64,000 nucleotides of DNA, taken from positions 93,075-157,074 of the forward strand of contig MNCI01006836.1 in assembly GCA_015680685.1 (NCBI GenBank), given 5' to 3'. This document shows positions 58,881-64,000 of this stretch, one piece after another. The notes beneath the pieces were generated by a model. It did not search any database, had not been told where the DNA came from, and was given only the letters and a program-made list of their open reading frames with translations. The translations under genes were made by a program, and so were the position numbers. The stretch is from Gnetum montanum. Its lineage: Eukaryota; Streptophyta; Gnetopsida; Gnetales; Gnetaceae. Every line of letters starts with the position of its first letter. Position 1 is the first letter of the stretch.

Positions 58881-59649
58881 CTAGGTAAATGTGAATATAT
58901 AATGTTAAAATGCCATAAAATATATGCAATTCTAATGCAATCAAGCCTATCCAAAGTCATCAGTGAGATAAGGTCAATTCAAAAAAGTGCAATGGACATG
59001 AACAAAGGTCATATAAATGTCAAACACAGGAAAATATAGAGAAAAAGTCTATAGATGATCAATAAAGATCACAATTTTGCCAATTTAAAGCCTTAGTGGG
59101 CTATGATGCCAGTTTATAGTCTTGGTAGACTATGATGTCAATTTCAGGCCTTAATGGGCCATGATGATATTGTGTCAAATGGTGGTCAAGGAATGTCAAA
59201 CCCCACTATTTGATACCTTTTAAAGGCCAAATAAAGCTAAAATAGAGCTATAATAAGACAAATAAAGAACATATAAGGTTGTATAAAGGCCCTAGAAGGT
59301 CAACAAGGGTCATAAGGCAACATAAGTTCAAAAACAAGCAAAACCATTATGTAATAAGTCAAAAATCAAGCAAATTCGTCAATATATATTATAAAATTTA
59401 GTTAATATAAGTCAAAAAAATGGTTAGGATTTGCTAGTTTTAGGCCTTAACAAGCTATGTTTTGAATCTACAAGGCTATAATGTGAGTTTAAACATCAAT
59501 TAGGGCTATTTTTGGGCGATTTAGACCTAAAAATCAAGTGTTTTGAGGCTTCCATGCTAGGCTTAGCATTGAAATAGGGACTGTTAGTATGTAGAGTAAG
59601 GAAACTATGTTTTAGGATGCTCATAGATCCAAAATTAAGGTCCTAGGGC
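58881..59649 (-). other. T2 region upstream of pol, with short tandem units
   Basis: Units at 59060-59180 (AGCCTTAGTGGGCT, ATAGTCTTGGTAGACTAT, AGGCCTTAATGGGCC) and 59435-59460 resemble the T1 array at 10325-10460, but here they lie within 200-600 bp of the pol linker; the antisense gene is absent. Ends at the T3 LTR. Confidence 0.55.
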
Positions 59650-60350
59650 TGTAACGACAGAAAACGTCGGCAGCTGGAAATACCGATCGAGATTCCGGCG
59701 TACACAGTTTTAGCCACGGATCTGCGCGAGGGCTATGCTGGAAAAATGAATCCGCGGCGCCCTGAGCAGTCTTGTCGATCAGACAGGGACTTACGGGTCA
59801 GTAAAACGATGAAAATTACGTGCAGAGAAAGCGATCTGTTTCGAAGATTGGTAAAATGAGGGGAAAACGATGTAGTTGGATTGCAACGACGATAATGCTA
59901 AACGCGATAAAAGGCGGTTGACATAAGAGAAGCTCGCAGCTTCAAGATCTGCGCTTTGACTTACAAATGTATATTTCGTATGAGAAATTACACTGGGGAA
60001 TCCTCGATTACAGGATGTGAAACAAGCACAGAACAACAAGAAAAACGGTCTAAACAGAAGTCCGATCTACCTCGTGGGCTAAAGTTGAGATGCAAGGCAG
60101 GCCAAGCTTTGACATCTACCGATCAACTGTTTCTGATTGATAGAGTCCTTTCAGCAGAAAGATTGCTCCTGTCACCGGTGCTCAAATCGAACTATACTCT
60201 GCTTCGGCTATAAGGTGATGATGTCCATGATTGCCAAAGCGTTGTTCTCCGTGTCTTTGCTCCAAAGTGCTAAGTGCTCTGGTGCTCAGAAATATGCTTT
60301 TTTTTTTGCTTCTTTGATTTTGCCAACCACTGTCTCTTTGTCAATTGGGA

Positions 60351-60358
60351 TATTTATA
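60351..60358 (-). promoter_or_regulatory. T3 LTR TATA box
   Basis: Sense CTATAAATATCCC, aligned with 14764-14771 of T1. Confidence 0.6.
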
Positions 60359-60454
60359 GGTCGCGAAACTTCGTGGAAAAGGTGCAACCCTGATGATGTG
60401 GGTCCCGGATATTGCGGGCCCTACTGGCATGATCTTTTAAGTCAGACTGTGACT

Positions 60455-60486
60455 ACGCACAACACGCTTGTTTGCGTGTTGTGCGT
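60455..60486. other. Perfect 13-bp hairpin in T3 U3
   Basis: ACGCACAACACGC (60455-60467), loop TTGTTT, GCGTGTTGTGCGT (60474-60486). About 100 bp upstream of the TATA box in sense. Degenerate in T1 near 14939-14972. Confidence 0.8.
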
Positions 60487-60601
60487 GTGAAGAGTGGGCA
60501 CATGCTGAGTGTGTTTCGGCTGCATTCAGGCTGTATTATGCTCATTCGCGTTGTGTTGCGTGTATGAGCGTAATCTGGAGTAAAAGCAATAAGCTCAAAA
60601 T

Positions 60602-60963
60602 TGTTTTACGCTCACTACGCAACTGTGCGTAACGAAGCGTGGATAGTGTGCAACTTACGCTCTCTACGTAACCACGCGTAATGAATGCGTAAATAATGCG
60701 TGGTTTACGCTCGCTACACAGCTGCGCGTGATGAAGCGTAAATAGTGTATAAGTTACGCTCACTACGCAGCTGCGCGTAATGAAGCGTAAGCAATGTACG
60801 ACTTGATAACATACGCCATGGTACGCACCGCCGCGTAACGAGCGTAAAGACAAGTTATCCATGTACTGCAAGAAAAAGTGCCAACCTGTTGTGCTTCTCT
60901 GAACTCTGCCTTCAACTGTCTTGAAGCTTATTACGCTCATTATGTTGTCATGCGTAATAGAGT
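60602..60963 (-). repeat. Tandem palindromes in T3 U3
   Basis: Units of about 37 bp with spacing near 50 bp: at 60602, 60653, 60703, 60752, 60812 and 60927. Each reads TTACGCT(C/T)..TACGCA....GCGTAA...AGCGTAA, an imperfect palindrome. Degenerate copies in T1 at about 15000-15180. Confidence 0.75.
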
Positions 60964-61055
60964 GTAAACCTGTCCTTTGAACATATCTGATGCGCGTTTT
61001 TGTTGGAATTGCGAATCTTTGCCTGAGGCCGACTCGTAATTTTCACGGTGTTTCA

Positions 61056-61068
61056 ATGGCCCCTCTTT
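61056..61068 (-). other. T3 polypurine tract
   Basis: Sense AAAGAGGGGCCAT before TGAAACACC, identical to T1. Confidence 0.8.
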
Positions 61069-62103
61069 GTTGACAGTTAGAGGGTGTGCCCGAAGGACGT
61101 CGCCAAAGAATGCAAAACACCGAATTGGTAGAATCAAGAACAACGTTCATCCATGGCTACTCAAGCATTGCTCTGTCCACGTGAAAGAGATTGGCGGGTA
61201 TAGGAGATAAAGGGATGTAACTGGAAACAGGTTCGGTAAAATGCAAAATGTACGTTTATTCAGGTCAACAGGAATGCTTTCAGACGAGCGTAGCACGTCA
61301 ATCTGAGATGTCTCTGTTACAAATTGTAGCAGGAATGCATGCAAAAGGAGCGTTACGCATCACTTTCTGCGATATCTCTGCTAGCGTGAGTGTGGAAAAT
61401 GAATACTTGAGTATGTAGATGTTGCGTATGGGAATTGGGTGGTGGGGAGGAAGGAAACAAGAGGTAAGGGTAAGATTGTGCGAGGCTAAGTGGTTGGGCA
61501 AATCTGAGCAGCCATTTCAACACGTTGTTGTACTCTGCCGCTCAGATGGAACGCACCTTTGGATGGCATCCTCCAAGGCAGGTAACCTGCAACCACGAAA
61601 GAAAACAAAGGACACCATCGTTGATGAACCGAAGGCGAGATTTTCTTGAAACCAACGCTATCTGATGTTAGATAAATGAGCTCTAAAGAAGGAGCCGGGG
61701 CGCGCTGGCGAAGCTGCCAATCCTGATGATGCGGTGCTGCATATCTTCGCCAAAAAGGCACCAGACACAGTGTAGCTAACTGGCTGCACCGGGAACCGGC
61801 CAGATGAATTTGAGAAGCCGGCGTCCGATAGCGATGATTGGCGGAGATTCCTAGGGCCGTAACCGTCGAGGATTTCGTCGGGGCTCCGACTGGCGAGGCT
61901 AAACTCCTAGAGGTACCACCACTACGGCTGCTGCGGTGGCGGCATCTCCGAGGGATCAGTACGATGCCTTTTTGCTTATCCAAGGAATCAGTAGGATGCC
62001 GGTGAGGTGGCGACACTAGGACTGTCTCAGTATCCCATCCCGTCTGCTGTGCAACTGTACAAGAGTGATCACGCTCGCTTGAACATGGTGGCAATCTGTG
62101 CAT
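61069..62103 (-). other. T3 3' region
   Basis: Homologous to T1 480-1564. A 267-codon minus-strand frame (61486-62289) spans it and part of the repeat array; only about half of the residues are shared with T1 over 77 codons, so coding is doubtful. Confidence 0.5.
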
Positions 62104-62432
62104 CCCAGTTTTAAGTCTTGGAAGACTGTCGTTACTAGTTTTAAGTCTCAGTAGACCATGGTCCCAGTTTAAAGTCCGGGCAGACCGAGAAGCGCCAGTT
62201 TTACGTCGTGGTGGACAGTGGTAAGGCTGGTTTCTGGTCCCGGCAGACCGTCCTGGGGATGTCAGTTTTATGTCTTGACCTGGGGACAAAGCTGTGCTAG
62301 TTTTATGTCTCAGCAGACGGCTACGTACCTGTGCCAGTTTAGCGTCGTGGCGGACGCGTGCAAAAGATGCCAGTTTTTCGTCTTGGCGGACCTGTACAAT
62401 AGTGCCAGTTTTACGTCGTAGCGGACGTGTAC
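62104..62432 (-). repeat. T3 3' tandem array, ten units
   Basis: Units 30-37 bp, CCAGTTTTA + GTC...GAC dyad, for example AGTCTTGGAAGACT, which is a perfect stem. Units 1-9 are collinear with T1 units 1-9. Confidence 0.85.
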
Positions 62433-62476
62433 TGCCATACCTGCTGTCGACACCGTAGATGCTGCTAGATGAAATA

Positions 62477-63700
62477 CTACTTCAAGTAGACATGATTTAC
62501 AGGGTTTGCTAATTCGTTGCCGTTGACGTCTGCTAACTTGAACGCTCCGTTGCCATATGCGTCGACCACCAAGAAAGGGCCTTCCCAGTTTGCAGAGAAC
62601 TTGCCTACTGGTTCACGCACAGCCTTGAGAACAAGATCTCCTTTCTTGATCGGGCGCTGTTGAAGGTTGTGGCAATGTTTCTGGCGCTGTTTGTCTTGAT
62701 ATTTCTCAATTGCACTAAGAGCCTGTATCTGCTTCTCTTCTATTGAATCCAAATCCATTATTCGAGCCTCTGTGTGTTGAGCCTCATTTATAATGATGGA
62801 GAGGACCATTCTCAGAGAAGGAATTTGCAATTCAAGAGGTAGCACTGCTTCAGATCCGTAAACCAAGCCATAGGGCGTACTGCCCGTAGCTGTCCTACAC
62901 GTCGTACGATATGCCCACAACACATAGAGGATCTATTCGTGCCACCGCCTTTTGTTGTCGTCGAGCATTTTCTTGAGCAAATTGATGACTATTTTGTTTG
63001 ATGCTTCAGCTTGACCATTTGCCTGCGAATAATAAGAAGAGGAAAAAGACTGTCTAATGCCTAGGTTGTCACAGAAGGATTTGGTATCCACGCTACTAAA
63101 CTGTGGCCCATTGTCGGTCACAATAGTCATCGGGAGGCCAAATCGGGTTACGATATTGTCCAAGATAAAATGACAAACCTGTTGGGATGTGATTTTCCAC
63201 AGGGGGATAGCTTCTACCCACTTCGTAAAGTATTCAGTAGCGGTAATAATGAAGCTATGCCCTGCAGAAGATTTTGGCGTGGTGGGTCCTATGATGTCTA
63301 GTCCCCATCGCTGAAATGGCCATGTTATCTATGTTGTATGCAATTCTGTGGGTGACACGTGGATGAGGTTTGCGTGCCGTTGACACGTGTCACAGGTCTT
63401 GACCTTTGTCAGGTAGTCTCGTTCCATGTGTGGCCAGTAGTATCCTAAGCGTCGAATTTTCAGGACCATAGCCCTTGGTGCTACGTGGCCGCCACACAGT
63501 CCCTCGTGAACGTCGTCGACTATGTGTTGTGCCTGGTCTTTGTCAACGCAGGTAAGCAACACGCCATCAAAGGAGCGTCTACAAAGAGTGCTATCTCCGA
63601 TGATGACGTATTGCCTAGCCTGCTTACGGATTGCGTCTTTCTGTGTGCGTGTTAACGTAGATGGCAGCTCACCTTGCAAAAGATAAGTTTTGATGTTATC
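62477..63700 (-). pseudogene. T3 integrase, two stops
   Basis: H2C2 zinc domain (63350-63480: HEGLCGGH and CDTCQRH). Core: GLDIIGPTTPKSS, TEYFTKWVEA, TIVTDNGPQFSS and QANGQAEASNK, so all three catalytic acids are in place. C-terminal part 62477-62923: WAYRTTCRTATGS, KKGDLVLKAV, KFSANWEGPFLV, ending NHVYLK. Two TAG stops: 63329-63331 (Gln in T1: CAG to TAG) and 62930-62932 (Lys in T1). Otherwise one frame continuous with aRNH; near-intact. Confidence 0.88.
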
Positions 63701-64000
63701 GTACCATTCAGGCATGCTTTCCTCGATAAGAGAGGAGATTTGCGTCGTCTGAATGACGGGGTCTGCGTAGTCTGTAATCAATGCAGGGCAAATGTTAAGC
63801 AGGTGTGAAGGCACGTGTAAAGCCAGAGTGGCAAGTGCGTCAGCCAGCATGTTGTCAGTCCTTGGGACGTGTTGGGCGTCGAAGGTCGTAAATCGCCTCA
63901 GAAGATCTTTAGCCTGATCGCAGTAGGGCTGCAAATGTACAGCCTTGCAGGCGTAGACTCCAGTGATTTGATTTATGACAAGCATCGAATCACCCCTAAC
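63701..64000 (-). CDS. T3 additional RNase H-like domain (partial, cut by window end)
   Basis: Open to the window edge. MLVINQITGVYACKAVHL and RTDNMLADALATLALHV match T1 aRNH. In frame with the H2C2 domain, so a fusion polyprotein is expected. The RT part lies outside the window. Confidence 0.75.

Larger units (their letters stand above)
44288..59649 (-). mobile_element. T2: old Tat-family composite (LTR, gag-protease, LTR, pol)
   Basis: Two LTR copies in the same orientation: 44288-45419 and 54352-55470. Between them gag and protease but no RT or integrase; right of the second LTR lie integrase, aRNH, RT and linker (55475-58880). The second LTR joins integrase directly, lacking about 60 bp of its U3 start and the whole 3' region. 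Strongly AT-shifted relative to T1/T3. It is either two elements recombined through a shared LTR or one element rearranged by deletion. Confidence 0.7.
59650..61055 (-). repeat. T3 3' LTR (about 1406 bp)
   Basis: Sense start TGAAACACCGTG at 61055; outer end TGTAACGACAG at 59650. TATA box TATAAATA (sense) at 60351-60358. U3 contains a perfect 13-bp hairpin (60455-60486) and tandem palindromes at 60602-60963. Longer than the T1 LTR, mainly on the R-U5 side. Confidence 0.8.
59650..64000 (-). mobile_element. T3: Tat/Ogre-like element, 3' part
   Basis: 3' LTR, PPT, 3' region, tandem array, integrase and aRNH up to the window end. Same family as T1. Visible pol is one frame from 63985 to 62477 with only two stops, so T3 is the least decayed element. 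Its composition changes abruptly from T2 at 59650; it probably inserted into T2 (possible target AGGGC at 59645-59649). Confidence 0.85.

Noticed and set aside
1-64000. Host tRNA, rRNA or intact host protein genes
   Set aside because: I looked for recognisable ones and saw none; the tRNA-like stretches are primer binding sites of the elements.

Overview
This is plant nuclear DNA from a large, repeat-rich genome (a seed plant; a gymnosperm or large-genome monocot is plausible, but no single-copy host gene fixes it). Nothing looks like an intact host gene. Almost the whole window is Ty3/gypsy LTR retrotransposons nested in one another at different stages of decay. I use these labels: T = Tat/Ogre-like, A = Athila-like, C and D = chromoviruses.

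Layout: T1 (1-15601, minus) is a long Tat/Ogre-like element with a partial 3' LTR, PPT, a 3' tandem-repeat array, pol (integrase, extra RNase H, RT-RNase H), then a spliced gene on the OPPOSITE strand (6080-10130), then protease, gag, PBS and 5' LTR. A1 (15602-22299, plus) is the 3' half of an Athila-like element interrupted by a solo LTR of its own family (17242-18066, 5-bp target duplication). A scrap of Tat gag (22305-22515) follows. C1 (22516-26220, minus) is a truncated chromovirus. D1 (26221-34431, minus) is Del/Tekay-like sequence with one very long LTR that has a PBS on one side and a PPT on the other. A2 (34432-44287, plus) is the 5' end of an Athila-like element, and inside its leader sits A3 (35384-42190, minus), a gag-protease element that lacks all of RT-RNase H-integrase and has matching GTATT target duplications. 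T2 (44288-59649, minus) is an old, AT-shifted composite of the Tat family: LTR, gag-protease, second LTR, pol. T3 (59650 to the window end, minus) is a younger, GC-richer Tat element inserted next to or into T2; it has only two in-frame stops in the visible pol.

Most interesting item: the antisense gene of T1. Eight exons joined by seven GT-AG introns keep one reading frame for 1092 codons with no frameshift, broken only by 13 single-codon stops. Its N-terminal part resembles the FCP1/NIF-type HAD phosphatase domain with catalytic acids lost; the C-terminal part is charged and helical. It starts behind a TATA-like box and would be transcribed against the retrotransposon. This looks like a captured or lineage-specific gene in the protease-RT spacer, now decaying by C-to-T type changes.

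Other structural signals: a hairpin bracketing the polypurine tract conserved in three Tat copies; short tandem repeats whose inner dyad changes in a compensatory way; palindromic minisatellites in Tat U3 regions; GATATC palindromes in Athila-like U3 regions. All assignments are by eye from protein motifs and direct sequence comparison within the window; no database search was run.
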